A DNA stretch of 64,000 nt from Epiperipatus broadwayi (GCA_028023455.1 JAQFVV010012418.1:6755244-6819243), one strand, 5' to 3'. Counted from the stretch's first letter, positions 1-13,084 are shown. Notes: generated by a model not told the origin, from the sequence alone. A program made the numbers and translations.

Positions 1-2626
1 AGTTTCTCTAAAATCAAAAGTAGAAACTAAACTTAATTGATTTACTTTTGTTACAAACATTTTTTTTTATCAATTTAATTTCGAATTGAAAACTTATCTC
101 ACAATGGCATCTTCCAGCACAATGGGTAAATCGTATGTACAAATTCTTTTAAAAATTAATTGAATTAGATAACAATTAGCAATGACCAATCAGAAAAGGA
201 TTCCAAAAATACCAAGGCATGAAATAATTACGAATTAATTAGGGAGAGTAACTAAGACAGTCAATGAGAGCAGTCACCAAGAAAATTTGCGTTCGTTAAT
301 TTCAATGTGTACTGAGTAAATCTAAGTCGCCTTTCTCGCCATTCGAGATGGCCTTCCCTGGAATCTGTGCCCATGGATCCCGATACTCATAGATTATAAT
401 TATATGCCTATTTGTTAAATAATAAACTTATTGCCTGCCTGAGTAACTATGCTTGACAAACTAGATCTAGTCTCCGAGGGAATTGAAATCATCAAAAGAA
501 CCACCACGTTTTACAGAGGTAATCATTTCAAATGCTGCTAGACCTTTAAAGTTACCGTGAATCATTTTAATTCTCACCTATCTATTTCTTTAAACATTTT
601 GTAAAGCTTTCATTTGTAAAATTTAATATTAGTTATGAATCAATTTGTAAAATTCTTACCTTTTTGTTAATTGTACCTTGTTCTCTCTCTATATAACTTA
701 GCTGTAATCTCTCCTACATTAAACCTCTCCTGAATAATTATTAGTTCTTAATTTCACGTCTATGCGGCAATACTTTATTTTCATTATTATATTTTATACT
801 TTCAGATACTAAATTATATGTCGATAATTTCCCCCAGAATCGCAAATGCTTACGCTATCTCTTTTAATAAAAGAAAACCCTCCTTACTTTTCAGAGGGTA
901 ATTAATCTAGTATTTTTTAAAAACAAATTTGTTATTCTTAGTATAGCGGGTGCCTGCCAGTCTGGGGAAATAAAATCAGAATTTGATAATTATTGTACAG
1001 TGTTATTTTCAAAAACTAAGTAAAAATCTATTTTCTTAGAAATGTGTTTTTTTTGGTTAATTAAATAATAGCGCTAACTTCTAAAATCTGCAAATAGATT
1101 TATATGAATTAAATTAATATTACTTTCTTGAAATCAATAGCCACCACCGACTTTATATATATTTAATAATATGAAAAGTATTTATTTATTAAAGCATTCA
1201 AAACCAAAGATTTATATTATTTATACATTGTGGAAAGTTTATGTGTAGTTTAAAGTAATACATAAAGGGGAGGGGGGCAATCCTTTAGTTCTATGAGCTA
1301 TATTATATTAGCATTAAATGTAATTCTTCCATATCAACGTAGTAATCAAATCATACCGGTACGCTGGTGTTTTTATTAATAAAGATAGGTGATAATTCTT
1401 TATTCCTTAGTTAAATATATATATATTTATATTAATGCAAGCATTACGTGTATACCGGCCTTTCGTTATATATATCTTTGTGCTTCATTCATTTTTACTT
1501 CCAATACCAAGGACAAGGTTTGGCAAACCTCTTTGGATTTCTTCAGCGCAAGATATTATTGCATAGGGTTCGCTCTGGCAAAAGTCCAGCCTATGGCAAT
1601 TCAATAAAGCGCATTCTTCGTTGTTTATGACCCGACCCTGCCGACGTTTGCAGAGAGTCGCCTTCTTTAACTGTGAATTGAAGCATCTTCTTGAATCTTA
1701 AAATAGATCTCTCCATTGCTATCATACACGTACTGCTCTCCCATATTTTGTTCTCGTTAAAAGCCTATTAATTCCCCTAAACCGTACTGTTATGATTATG
1801 CTAAATGGATTGCCATTTTTTTTATATGTTTCATTCACACTTTCAGATACGATACTTCTGCCATTATTATTATTTCCCAAATTAGCTTCCCACACATGTT
1901 CTTATATAGCAAATGCAAATATTAATTAAATATAATTATCCTTATCATCCAACTCGATAAACTTAAGTATTGGTACGAGTGCTATTGTTTTATTAATGGT
2001 GGATTCAAAGAACTTTATGTAACTGTAGTCTAGCGCTATTATTAAAAATCTTATGTATCCCATTCAATCGATAAATTATTGACATATAAATAGCCGCATT
2101 AGAATAAAGCCATGAATTATTTGTTATTGATGATTAAATACGTTCATTTTATAGCATTGTAAGGGAGGTTAATGTCGTCCAAAGGAGATAAACACCCATT
2201 TTATTTACATTGTAACACCAATAACGTTTGCAATCATATATATTCCAAGTTGATTTAATAAATCTTATATCTTTCTAAATATCTAAGTCATTGTTTCATT
2301 TATTGAATAGAAATGGATTTGATGTTATATAAAAAAGGTTCCACTTACTAGATGATCGAAAATCGCTAATCATAATATCCTGTACATGAATAAAGTTCAA
2401 ATAAGAGTCTTTTTGTGTCACGACTTTGTGATGCCGGCGGGGTAGAAATAAATTAGATCAGTATCATTGGAATTGTTGCTCATAAGTTGGTAGATCTGGA
2501 AAATAGGCAAATAGGGCAGAGTTCATGAATGTTCCTGACTTATGTATCTTGCGCATGACTGGACTCGAGGTACTTTTGCCTAGATGCTAGATCTTGTTAT
2601 ATGAACAGACGAAACCGACCGGTACA
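1..2626 (+). repeat. 5' LTR (truncated at its left end by the window)
   Basis: Base 1 corresponds to base 5592 of the downstream copy, and similarity runs to the ACCGGTACA terminus at 2626, after which the copies diverge. If the LTR starts at the TGTATA at 5561, about 31 bases are missing here. It has no long open frame. AATAAA-type signals and TATA-like tracts occur but cannot be assigned as R-region signals by eye. Confidence 0.88.
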
Positions 2627-3792
2627 GGGTTTTTTCCCCTGGGTATGGCGCCCAACATGGGGCTATTAATTACTTTTACACCCTGCAGAACCCAGAATAA
2701 TAGATTTCAGTATTGATATAATGTTTTTTTTCTAAAAAAATAAAAATATATGTAAAAAAAATTTTTTCTTGGTTTGTACACCCAGTTCAGATGTTTGTTT
2801 TTTAAATATTATACACACTAGGTACAAGTCATTAATAATATGTATATAATTGTCCCAATAATGTCAATCATATATGTAATTTTTTTTTCCATAAACAATA
2901 TTCAGTATATATGTGATATTTTGTGCTTCTTCCATAAATAATGTTTTAAATATATATGTACACTTTCTTGGGGTGGTGAAAGAAAAGTAGTGGCAGCTTT
3001 TAAATACTTTCACACCCATAGTATGTAAAAAAAAGATATGTGCTTCAAATAGTAATGACATCTTTAATTACTTTATTATATTATACATCTGAACTGCTGT
3101 ACAGCTGTCATAAATAAAAATATGTATTTATAAAAATGTACAATCATCTAGTAAAATAGTGTTGTAGCAATCTACTCCTCTTGACTGGCGCCCGGTAGTA
3201 ATACCATTATAAATTTTGTCATTAGGTGGTAGATTGAATAAACTAAAAAAATATTAGAAACAATGATTTCAAAAGTTAACAAGTTATATAGAGAACATTA
3301 TTTAATAAATCACACAATATGTACTCAACTATGTAATGCAAGTTTTGGATATATTTTTAATATGAAGTAATACAATTTTAAGTATGTTTCAGGTGCAAAG
3401 GAACAACCAAACCTAAAGACCCAGAAAAAAGACTGAAGAATGAACAAGAGTAGATTAGGTAACAATATGATATTTGAACAGATATATATATATATATTGT
3501 AAATGTTGAATCTAGAAGTTAATAATGCAAAAGGCATGCATGGTAGAACACTAAATATAATAAATCAGGTATAGATTGGGTACAGGTATGGGGGAGCAGA
3601 ATAAGGGGGAGACTGTTGAGAATGGGGGAGAGGTGTATCAGGCCATAAATAAATAAAAACAAACAGGAAAACATAAAATGAAGAATAATAATGAAGATAA
3701 AGAGAATATATATAGGAAAGACACTCAGGTAGGAATAGTATATACTCTGATGATGATGATAAAAATGGAGAGGAGAATAGGAAGTTGTAACC
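2627..3792 (+). other. Untranslated leader of the LTR element
   Basis: Between the LTR and the gag start there is about 1.1 kb without convincing coding capacity, with runs of T and A and an isolated GACTGGCGCCCGG motif near 3183. No protein match was recognised. Confidence 0.6.
2646..2663 (+). promoter_or_regulatory. Primer binding site of the LTR element (tRNA-Lys type)
   Basis: The 18 bases TGGCGCCCAACATGGGGC match the known tRNA-Lys primer binding site of retroelements (TGGCGCCCAACGTGGGGC) with one G-to-A difference. It lies 19 bases after the LTR end instead of directly next to it; the spacer contains the complementary runs GGG and CCC. This fixes the element's strand as plus. Confidence 0.8.
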
Positions 3793-4718
3793 ATGGAATC
3801 TGTGCAGGAACAGAACCTAAACCTAGAAACATTATTGATGAATATGTTCACTAACATGGAAAAAAAAATTGAAGCTAAGCATAATGAGATGAAGGAGTGG
3901 ATGTCAACACTATGTAATGAAATGAACAATAATGTATTAAAACAAATAGATGAGGGGCGAGCAGACTGCAGGAAAGGCTATGAAAAGGTTCATACTGAAT
4001 TTGAAGGGCTCTTGGAGAGCATAAAGAAGAAACTAAAACTATAGTATCCAAAATGACTGGAGAATTAATGATGACACGAAGTGTGATAGACAAGCAAGAA
4101 GCTGCCCACCACATAGCCATAAGTCAAATAAATGATCGCTTGGGAGATGAACTGAAGTGTCATGAAGAACAAGTGAGGATCATTGTAAATGTGCAGGAAA
4201 CCCAGACAGAGTTTCAAGACCAGCTAAAAGAACTTAGAGGTGAAATTGATAAACTAAAAAGCAGCACAGTGAAAACTTTAGAATTCAAACCTGATGCATT
4301 AGAACAAACCACGATTAAAGGAACAAGAGAGGAAGATGTGGTTAACATCATACCAGACAAAGTGCAATCAATACAGGAACAAGTTGACCGGAAATCAAAT
4401 ATCATGCCCATAGGACAGATCTCGAACACGCAAGCATACATTGTGAAGTTCATCCAAGTGAAATCATTCAAAAAGGAAGCGGGAGAAAATCTAAAAGGAC
4501 ATACTGAGTGTCTTCAAGAATTGTTTCGATTCCAAAAGATCTCAGCACCGGATCAAGTAGCTTTGGCAATTCACTATCTCAATGGATATGCAAAATCATG
4601 GTGGGAAAGCCATGAAAACAAGCCACCAGATTTTGAACAGTATGTGACAGCTCTGTTAAGGACATTCAACGCAAGGTATGTAAAGCCAGTTAAACCTCCT
4701 GATCGTGGAAAATATTAA
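3793..4718 (+). pseudogene. Gag-like protein of the LTR element, interrupted by a frameshift
   Basis: Two adjoining frames make up the gene: 3793-4044 (83 residues, starting MESVQEQNLN) and 4053-4718 (221 residues). The second frame is open upstream of its ATG back to about 4023, so the two most likely derive from one frame broken by a one-base shift near 4021-4025. The N-terminal two thirds are charged and predicted coiled coil (repeated E, K, Q and L). The C-terminal part has a Ty3/gypsy-type Gag core with KSWWESH and a following FEQYVTALLRTFNARYV segment, as in the Retrotrans_gag family. No zinc knuckle follows. The product would form the virus-like-particle shell. A programmed shift is possible but there is no slippery site or pol behind it, so simple decay is preferred. 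Confidence 0.75.
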
Positions 4719-5560
4719 AAGTAAGATAACAATAAATCACAGACGGATAGATAAAGGAATTTGAACCACACTCTTAAAGAAAGATATGAATATAGTTTAC
4801 TGTAATAGTTTGCACTCAGTGATAGATAAGTCAAAAAAATTTTTTTTTAGCATATATCAGCAAAGAATAAAAAAAGGGGCTAACATTAGTCTGATAATTT
4901 TTTTTTTATATATATAAATAAATCATGTACTCCTTTCAAACCAGGTTGTTCTTTTGTCACTGGAACAGCAAATAAGATAATTTTTTTTACATTTTTTTTT
5001 ATCAATTGTAAGTCCGGGAAAATGAAGCGGAATCTGAGATTCAGATTGCGCTTCACAGCCCACTTCAAATCTTCCGCTACCAACCTAAATTCAAACCCTA
5101 TTCTTGCATATATATTCCACTCACTAACACATTTTTTTATCCTTTTGTTTGAGTATTATTAACTAACATATTTATTAACGAAGATATATGCCTAAATATC
5201 TGAATTTAAACACACAAAATAAAAATAATAAATATAGTATTTAAAGAGGGAATACATATACACAATAGGGAACGGAAGATTAATTATAACAAGCTATAAT
5301 ATCAATATATTATATTTTCTGCATTTTGTTATTCTATAAAAGATATAATAAGTATTTATTAATTGCAGCTCAGATATCTATAGATATTATAGAGACAAAC
5401 GTGCTGAGCAAATATTTATTGGAAAAGTTCGTTATATGTAATTTTATAAAATTGTGTTTTTAAATTATTTTTGCTATTAAACTCCACTTTTCTTTTAAAT
5501 CCAATATGGAAGATGCGATTGTAATTAGTCAAAATTAATTAAAGGTGAGAAGCGTAATCT
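4719..5560 (+). other. Non-coding 3' interior of the LTR element
   Basis: About 840 bases without a recognisable gene, where pol would normally be. A modest purine stretch (AAAGGTGAGAAG, 5541-5552) just before the inferred 3' LTR start at 5561 could be the polypurine tract. Confidence 0.5.
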
Positions 5561-8213
5561 TGTATAATATTCTAACATAACTTTAATTAAAAGTTTCTCT
5601 AAAATCAAAAGTAGAAACTAAACTTAATTGATTTACTTTTGTTACAGATATTTTTTTTTATCAATTTAATTTCGAATTGAAAACTTATCTCACAATGGCA
5701 TCTTCCAGCACAGTGGGTAAATCGTATGTACAAATTCTTTTAAAAATTAATTGAATTAGATAACAATTAGCAATGACCAATCAGAAAAGGATTCCAAAAA
5801 TACCAAGGCATGGAATAATTACAAATTTATTTGGAGAGTAACTAAGACAGTCAATGAGAGCAGTCACCAAGAAAATTTGCGTTCGTTAATTTCAATGTGT
5901 ACTGAGTAAATCTAAGTCGCCTTTCTCGCCTTTCGAGATGGCCTTCCCTGGAATCTGTGCCCATGGATCCCGATACTCATAGACTATAATTATATGCCTA
6001 TTTGTTAAATAATAAACTTATTGCCTGCCTGAATAACTATGCTTGACAAACTAGATCTAGTCTCCGAGGGAATTGAAATCATCAAAAGAACCACCATGTT
6101 TTACAGAGGTAATCATTTCAAATGCTGCTAGACCTTTAAAGTTACCGTGAATCATTTTAACTCTCACCTATCTATTTCTTTAAACATTTTGTAAAGTTTT
6201 CATTTGTAAAATTTAATATTAGTTATGAATCAATTTGTAAAATTCTTACCTTTTTGTTAATTGTACCTTGTTCTCTCTCTATATAACTTAGCTGTAATCT
6301 CTCCTACATTAAACCTCTCCTGAATAATTATTAGTTCTTAATTTCACGTCTATGTGGCAATACTTTATTTTCATTATTATATTTTATACTTTCAGATACT
6401 AAATTATATGTCGATAATTTCCCCCCAGAATCGCAAATGCTTACGCTATCTCTTTTAATAAAAGAAAACCCTCCTTACTTTTCAGAGGGTAATTAATCTA
6501 GTATTTTTTAAAAACAAATTTGTTATTCTTAGTATAGCGGGTGCCTGCCAGTCTGGGGAAATAAAATCAGAATTTGATAATTATTGTACAGTGTTATTTT
6601 CAAAAACTAAGTAAAAATCTATTTTCTTAGAAATGTGTTTTTTTGGTTAATTAAATAATAGCGCTAACTTCTAAAATCTGCAAATAGATTTATATGAATT
6701 AAATTAATATTACTTTCTTGAAATCAATAGCCACCACCGACTTTATATATATTTAATAATATGAAAAGTATTTATTTATTAAAGCATTCAAAACCCAAGA
6801 TTTATATTGTTTATACATTGTGGAAAGTTTATGTGTAGTTTAAAGTAATACATAAAGGGGGGGGGGGGAATCCTTTAGTTCTATGAGCTATATTATATTA
6901 GCATTAAATGTAATTCCTCCATATCCACATAGTAATCAAATCATACCGATACGCTGGGTTTTTATTAATAAAGATAGGCGATAATTCTTTATTTCTTAAT
7001 TAAATATATATATTTATATTAATGCAAGCGTTACGTTTATACCGGCCTTTCATTATATATATCTTTGTGCTTCATTCATTTTTACTTCCAATACCAAGGA
7101 CAAGGTTTGGCAAACCTCTTTGGATTTCTTCAGCGTGAGATATTATTGCATAGGGTTCGCTCTGGCAAAAGTCCAGCCTATGGCAATTCAATAAAGCGCA
7201 TTCTTCGTTGTTTATGACCCGACCCTGCCGACGTTTGCAGAGAGTCGCCTTCTTTAACTGTGAATTGAAGCATCTTCTTGGATCTTAGAATAGATCTCTC
7301 CATTGCCATCATACACGTACCGCTCTCCCATATTTTGTTCTCGTTAAAAGCCTATTAATTCCCCTAAACCGTACTGTTATGATTATGCTAAATGGATTGC
7401 CATTTTTTTTATATGTTTCATCACACTTTCAGATAAGGATACTTCTGCCATTATTATTATTTCCCAAATTAGCTTCCCACACATGTTCTTATATAGCAAA
7501 TGCAAATATTAATTAAATATAATTATCCTTATCATTCAACTCGATAAACTTAAGTATTGGTACGAGTGATATTGTTTTATTAATGGTGGATTCAAAGAAC
7601 TTTATGTAACTGTAGTCTAGCGCTATTATTAAAAATCTTATGTATCCCATTCAATCGATAAATTATTGACATATAAATAGCCGCATTAGAATAAAGCCAT
7701 GAATTATTTGTTATTGATGATTAAATACGTACATTTTATAGCATTGTAAGGGAGGTTAATGTTGTCCAAGGGAGATAAACACCCATTTTATTTACATTGT
7801 AACACAAATAACGTTTGCAATCATATATATTCCAAGTTGATTTAATAAATCTTATATCTTTCTAAATATCTAAGTCATTGTTTCATTTATTGCACAGAAA
7901 TGGATTTGATGTTATATAAAAAAGATTCCACTTACTAGATGATCGAAAATCGCTAATCATAATATCCTGTACATGAATAAAGTTCAAATAAGAGTCTTTT
8001 TGTGTCACGACTTTGTGATGCCGGCAGGGTAGAAATAAATTAGATCAGTATCATTGGAATTGTTGCTCATAAGTTGGTAGATCTGGAAAATAGGCAAATA
8101 GGGCAGACTTCATGAATGTTCCTGACTTATGTATCTTGCGCATGACTGGACTCGAGGTACTTTTGCCTAGATGCTAGATCTTGTTATATGAACAGACGAA
8201 ACCGACCGGTACA
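5561..8213 (+). repeat. 3' LTR
   Basis: From 5592 on this is a direct copy of the window start. The inferred start is TGTATA at 5561 because the element ends in GGTACA at 8213, giving the canonical short TGTA/TACA inverted ends. The left limit is an inference because the upstream copy is cut by the window. Scattered substitutions and a longer G run near 6857 separate the two LTRs. Confidence 0.82.
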
Positions 8214-8527
8214 ATATCAAAAACAACAACCTCATTTCTATTTAAATGCCATTATTGTTAAAGACTCAATCTTTAATTTATCTATCTTATTTTAATATAA
8301 TGCCCATTTACCTAAATCCTGGGGAAAATTATGTAAATTTATTTTTTTACAAAAAACTGTGCACAACTAAGGCAATATCTAAATGCATAATAAATAAACA
8401 ATGGCACTGTAAATAATATAATTATGTAATAGCAAATTTTTTAAAATTTTTAACTATTACTGCATTCATGATTTTTTTTCTCTACAGAACAGACTTTTTC
8501 ATACCTGCACATATATATGTAATATAT

Positions 8528-8590
8528 AGGGGTTTGAACTCAGACTTTCACATGACCCTCAACCATCATGCTATCTCATACCACTGATAC
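8528..8590 (-). repeat. tRNA-derived SINE relic
   Basis: On the minus strand an A-box-like TGGTATGAGATAGCAT is followed about 30 bases later by a B-box-like GAGTTCAAACCCC. This is the internal RNA polymerase III promoter layout of tRNA-derived SINEs. The body also carries GGTCATGTGA, a module found in the other repeats here. Confidence 0.5.
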
Positions 8591-9778
8591 ACTTGATCAC
8601 ACACAGGTTAAAAAGATAAAATAAATTCAAATCTGTCTTTGTAGAAAACATATTTGAGACTCAACAATTCTTATCCAACTACCCTGACAGATCAATTCCA
8701 CATCAAACTCAGCAGCTTCATTTATTTTCAGTAACTATCAATCCACTGCAGAAAGAAAATATCTCCATGTTCAATACAGCTTCACTAATGCAGAGTTTTT
8801 CAAGTCTCCATATCATTGTCTTTATTTTATCCATCCATATACAAATCATCTTTCATAAATTTCTATGTTAAAGATTTTGATTATTTACCTACTAACAACT
8901 TTCTTAGTGCTGATCCTAATGCTATTTCAGCCTCTTAATTTTTTTAATGATTCAGTAATACACATTAAATTTGATATCAATATATATATATTCACAGCAC
9001 AAAAACAGCTACTGGAAATTTATAGTTTAATATATATATTAAATATTTTCATGGACTTAAAACCCTGAAATATAATAAGATTTTTTTTGTGTAATAATCT
9101 AGGTAAATTCTCAGCTATGTTGTAAATAGATAACCAATTAATATTTGGGTTGAGCCACACCATTTTTGACATAACAAATATCATTGTTATTACTAATAAC
9201 ATGGTTTCAGTTAGCAGGGTTAGTTTTAATAGGTTGTTACTTGTTACATCATAGCTGAGGTTTTAGCTAGATTTACACACACAAAAAAGTAGTGTTTCCA
9301 CATGCATATTTATATATTATTTATTTCATATAAAATATGTTATATTGCTTTTGTTTTATAAAAATTAAAGACATAGAAACTGTGTTTGACATATCTTTGA
9401 AGATATAATTAAAGTCTTAAAATTTTTTAAACAAAAAAAAAATTAAATATGATACTAGTAATAAAAATAAAATTATATAAGCTTGACATCTAGATCCAAA
9501 TTATTATTTGAAAAAGAAATTTGATATGATATAAATAATAATAAATACTATTATTATTATATACAACAAACTATAGTATTATTAAGACTTCAGTAACTAT
9601 CATTCAAGACTGAAAATAAATAAGAAAACAATATACAAATAAGATAAGATTTAATAATTAAATTTGTATTTTTATATTAAAAATTTAAATAAACAATTTT
9701 TATTCTATGAAACTTTTAATTTTTCAAAGTAATACATTCAATTGGAAATTGCCTGTACTGTACTTGCATTAACATGTA

Positions 9779-9910
9779 TGCTCTGTTTAATTTAATGCAG
9801 TGTAGAATAGTGGATTCTGGAGTTCAAGGTCCATGGTTCGTGGTTCTAGGTCTGTGATTTCTGATGCCTAAACTTCTTATAAACTTTTGAGCAACAAAAT
9901 CATTTGATTA
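9779..9910 (+). repeat. tRNA-derived SINE (GCAGTGGTAGAAT family)
   Basis: It starts TGCTCTGTTTAATTTAATGC, has an A-box-like GTAGAATAGTGG and a B-box-like GGTTCGTGG, and ends with an AACTTCTTATAAACTTTTGA module. The same head and tail occur at 42127-42345, and the tail at 20780-20815. These are dispersed copies of one family, old and diverged. Confidence 0.55.
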
Positions 9911-10084
9911 TCATTATTATTTAACATTAAACTGTATTAATAATATATCCCTATTTTTATAATTAAAGGCAAACCATGTATTTGACCTTTCAGTTTTATT
10001 CAGATATGAATATATTATATAATTATTTATTTCAGTAGTCAACATTAGAAGCATCAATTTTTTCTCATTCACTCTACTCCAAAC

Positions 10085-10245
10085 CGTATATTATAAACTT
10101 AAGTAATCAATGGACACCAGATAGTAGTGCTTTTTAAATCCCCTGCCAGTTTCTGGCTATTGATCTAAAGATGATCATTGGATTTCTAACATGGCAAGAT
10201 CAATAGCCTGAAACTACACTGGGCCTTTAAGAGTTAATTTCTACT
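10085..10245 (-). repeat. Old fragment of the hammerhead-retroposon family, with hairpin
   Basis: On the minus strand the tail resembles the conserved 3' part of the hammerhead retroposons (GGGATTT..., then TCCATTGATTACT). Inside it a hairpin is formed by AGTTTCTGGCTATTGATCT (10147-10165) and its near-perfect complement ending at 10216. No hammerhead core survives. Confidence 0.45.
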
Positions 10246-10454
10246 GATTTCTTGAGTTTCAAATAGATTATTCTAGAGCATGGTAAATAGACTGAATTAC
10301 TGTTCCCAGTGTATATGTTGAAATTGAAGTAATCATGTGATACTGTTTGCTCAAACAAATAAAAAAAAAATTGCAAGAAAATATATAAGCACTTTCCCCC
10401 TAATAATTAACAACAAAAGAATTAATTTAATATAAGGAATATAAATACACTTAC

Positions 10455-10541
10455 TTCACACACAATCACTTGCATCATGGCGTCAAGACCACCTTCAAGA
10501 TCATCAAGATTTCCTGAGATTTTTGAATTATTTACTTCTTC
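10455..10541 (-). CDS. Integrin beta subunit, beta-I domain exon (ISGNLD..EGG motif)
   Basis: The minus-strand exon runs from a CATTTAG acceptor to a GTAAGT donor: 87 bases, 29 whole codons. It encodes [20 protein letters not shown] and then AMMQVIVCE. The ISGNLD-x-x-EGG-x-DAxMQ motif supplies Asn, Asp and Glu ligands of the LIMBS and MIDAS metal sites. The usual Pro before Glu is Leu, and the usual Phe after EGG is Leu. N-N-S is a potential glycosylation sequon. The next expected exon (IGWR...STD) was not found between here and base 1, so the gene probably continues beyond the left edge through an intron of more than 10 kb that contains the LTR element. Confidence 0.94.
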
Positions 10542-13080
10542 CTAAATGAGTAATTATGGTAATATAATTTTATGATGCCCAAGACAACAATATAATATTG
10601 ATTTTAAATTGCTTAATCACTGTGTTTAATAAAGTAATATTAAAGTTAATATACCAATGTTTGGATAAGATATTATTTGCCTTCACCTGAGTAAAAAAAC
10701 AGTAATAATCACTTAATTAAAGGCAAGTATTATCTTGTTGAAACATCAATATATTTACTTTGATATTATTTTATTAAATATTTGCTCCCAAAAACATATT
10801 TTACAAAACATCTTTTGCCCATGAGAACATTCATTTCAACATATATATATATATAATAGACATCATTTGCAGGTTATCCATGAAAGATTTTAATTATATT
10901 CCAACATTCTTACATGGATGAACCCGCAAAATACGTAAGAATTTGTATGAACATATATATATATATTGTACCAGAACATTATGATACATGGGTTTCAACT
11001 CTTTAATGTTTATTTCACTAAAAATAAAATAATTTTTTTCTTTAATAAAAATAAAGAAGAAATTTCAAATTGTATTTTTTTTATTGTGTGTAATTAATGA
11101 GTTCCAATGATATAAAATATATGTAAAGTCCTGTGTGATTCTATATAATTCAAATAAAGTGTTCAGGTTTATTAAACTTTGAAAGAAGAAAGGTAAAACA
11201 AAAAAGAATACCTTTGAAACAATTTTTTTTACAAAACTAAATATTTAATAGAAAAGAATTTTTTTTTTGTTGTAACTTATCTTTGTAATTAGCAGATAAA
11301 CAGATCTAGTAATTTAGTTTTACTGTAAATAATAGAATTAGATTAATTAAAAACAAAAAATAAAGATAAGTAAAAATTTTGTTAATTAGGTTTGTGTGAA
11401 TCTTGTTGCTTGTTCAGAAATAATTGATTACAAAATAAGAGGATCTTCATTGTTCTTGCTCTTTACACTGGCAGCTGACTTGGAGGGAATGCTGCAAACT
11501 TATCACTAAAAAAACAAAAAAAAACCCTTCAACTACTGTTTTAAATTGCTTTTGATGATCAAGACTAAAGTCTCAGCTCAATTGTAGTATACAGAGATGA
11601 AAAATAATTTCTATAATAAAAAAGCTAACACGAATAACTAAAGCCCAACTTTTATAAATGCTTAACACATTTGTTCACCATAGATGGCTATCAATTGCTT
11701 ATATCATTCTTGTCTGCTAAATAAGTGATATATATAAATAGTCTACTGAGAGAAGAGATAATGAAATTCAAGTAAAAGAAGTAACCTCATGGCCAATGCT
11801 TTCTAAAATTCCAGACCCACAAACAAATATAAAATTATTATATTAAGTATGTGTATTCTTGGAAAGACTGTATATAAACCATAAGCCCCAATTGTAGAAA
11901 CATCACTCACTGACTGTTATCCATGGAAGTGAACTTTAAAATCAGAATTATGACAAGTATGCAAAGTGACCCTGAATATATGTGTGCACATACACATCTA
12001 TCCATATATCAACATATTCAAATAACAATTTTAGAAAAAAGAAAATGTAAATATTTTGAACTATAATAAGCTGAAATGATTTTTAAATCATAGGTAAAAA
12101 TACATTAATTGTATTATTATTTTATTATTAATATTAGTAGTTTGTATTTAATGTGATTTTAAATATTTTCTTTTTGTGATTATGTATTTAAAATAATTAT
12201 TGTTGGTTTCATGTAAAAAAAAATGTTCTTTATTATAATCTCCATCTTCTTTATACTATTACAAAATTTATAGTTTAAACTAAACTCACACAAATAAATT
12301 GTATATTAAAAAAGGGTGTGTGTTCATGTATAATGTACATTAAATAAATAATCTCTTTGACAATTGATTTTTACTTTTAAAAAATTTAACTAATTTTATT
12401 TCTAGCATCCTCTTAAATTATTCATAACCTATTAGAAGTGTGTACATGAAAGATTTATATATAACTAATTATCTAAAAAAAAATGAAAAGTTAGCATTTA
12501 TGGGTGAATACCAATCTTGAAATTAAGAATGATAATAATGATTAAATTATCACATGATACTGAAATACCACAGGAATAAAAATATGGCTAACACTCATTA
12601 ACTATAAATATTTCTTTACCATGTGATTCATGTGATAAAGTTATAATAAATATATATATAATTAAACTTAGTAAAATTGTACATAGTTGTGAAAGATTAT
12701 TAGTCCAATAAATTGTACTTTTGGTCATCATAACCAAATAGTGTGTGTGGAGTGGGTAACAACCAAATACCCATAAGCTGACCAGTACAGAAATGATTTG
12801 ATGGCAGTGCCTTATGTTAAAGGTTAGAGAATGATCAGGAGATAAGCAATAAATCATTTTGAATGCCCAGTTGGAGTTGATTACATCATGATCAGTACAT
12901 AATGGATGCCAACAGGGATCAATTACATTGAGTTTTTATTATTCAAAAATGTCAAAACATTTAATTAAACCTATATTTAATTTAATGACTCAATGATACC
13001 ATCTAAAATAATATTGTAAAATTATTATACCCTGAAACAAGAGTCTACAATAGCAAGTTGACACATATACATATATAATC
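10542..13080. other. Intron sequence with no recognised feature
   Basis: AT-rich sequence with homopolymer A/T tracts and short AT microsatellites (for example near 10843 and 10955). No coding match on either strand. The frame at 12588-12857 on the minus strand has no family signature. Confidence 0.5.
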
Positions 13081-13084
13081 AAAT

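Larger units (their letters stand above)
1..8213 (+). mobile_element. Nearly complete non-autonomous LTR retroelement with giant LTRs, gag only
   Basis: Two near-identical direct repeats of about 2.6 kb (1-2626 and 5592-8213) flank an interior of about 2.9 kb with a tRNA-Lys-type primer binding site and a gag-like gene split by a frameshift. No protease, reverse transcriptase or integrase is visible. The element starts a few tens of bases left of the window, so its target duplication cannot be checked. LTR divergence by eye is about 2 percent, so insertion is fairly recent. The architecture is that of a large retrotransposon derivative (LARD-like) needing enzymes supplied in trans. It sits in an integrin beta intron, antisense to the gene. 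Confidence 0.85.
8214..10454. other. Integrin intron sequence, mostly unassigned
   Basis: AT-rich sequence between the LTR element and the most downstream integrin exon. Only two tRNA-like SINE relics are recognisable. Open frames near 8865-9202 are low-complexity and have no family signature. The next integrin exon (IGWR...STD) was looked for on the minus strand and not seen. Confidence 0.6.

Noticed and set aside
1389-1630. Overlapping 72- and 60-residue frames within the 5' LTR
   Set aside because: Not conserved in the 3' LTR copy, where small indels break them.
3183-3196. GACTGGCGCCCGG as a primer binding site
   Set aside because: Only eight bases match a primer site, and a much better one lies at 2646 beside the LTR.
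3325-4471. Minus-strand frames opposite the gag gene
   Set aside because: They are shadows of the gag coding strand with no family features.
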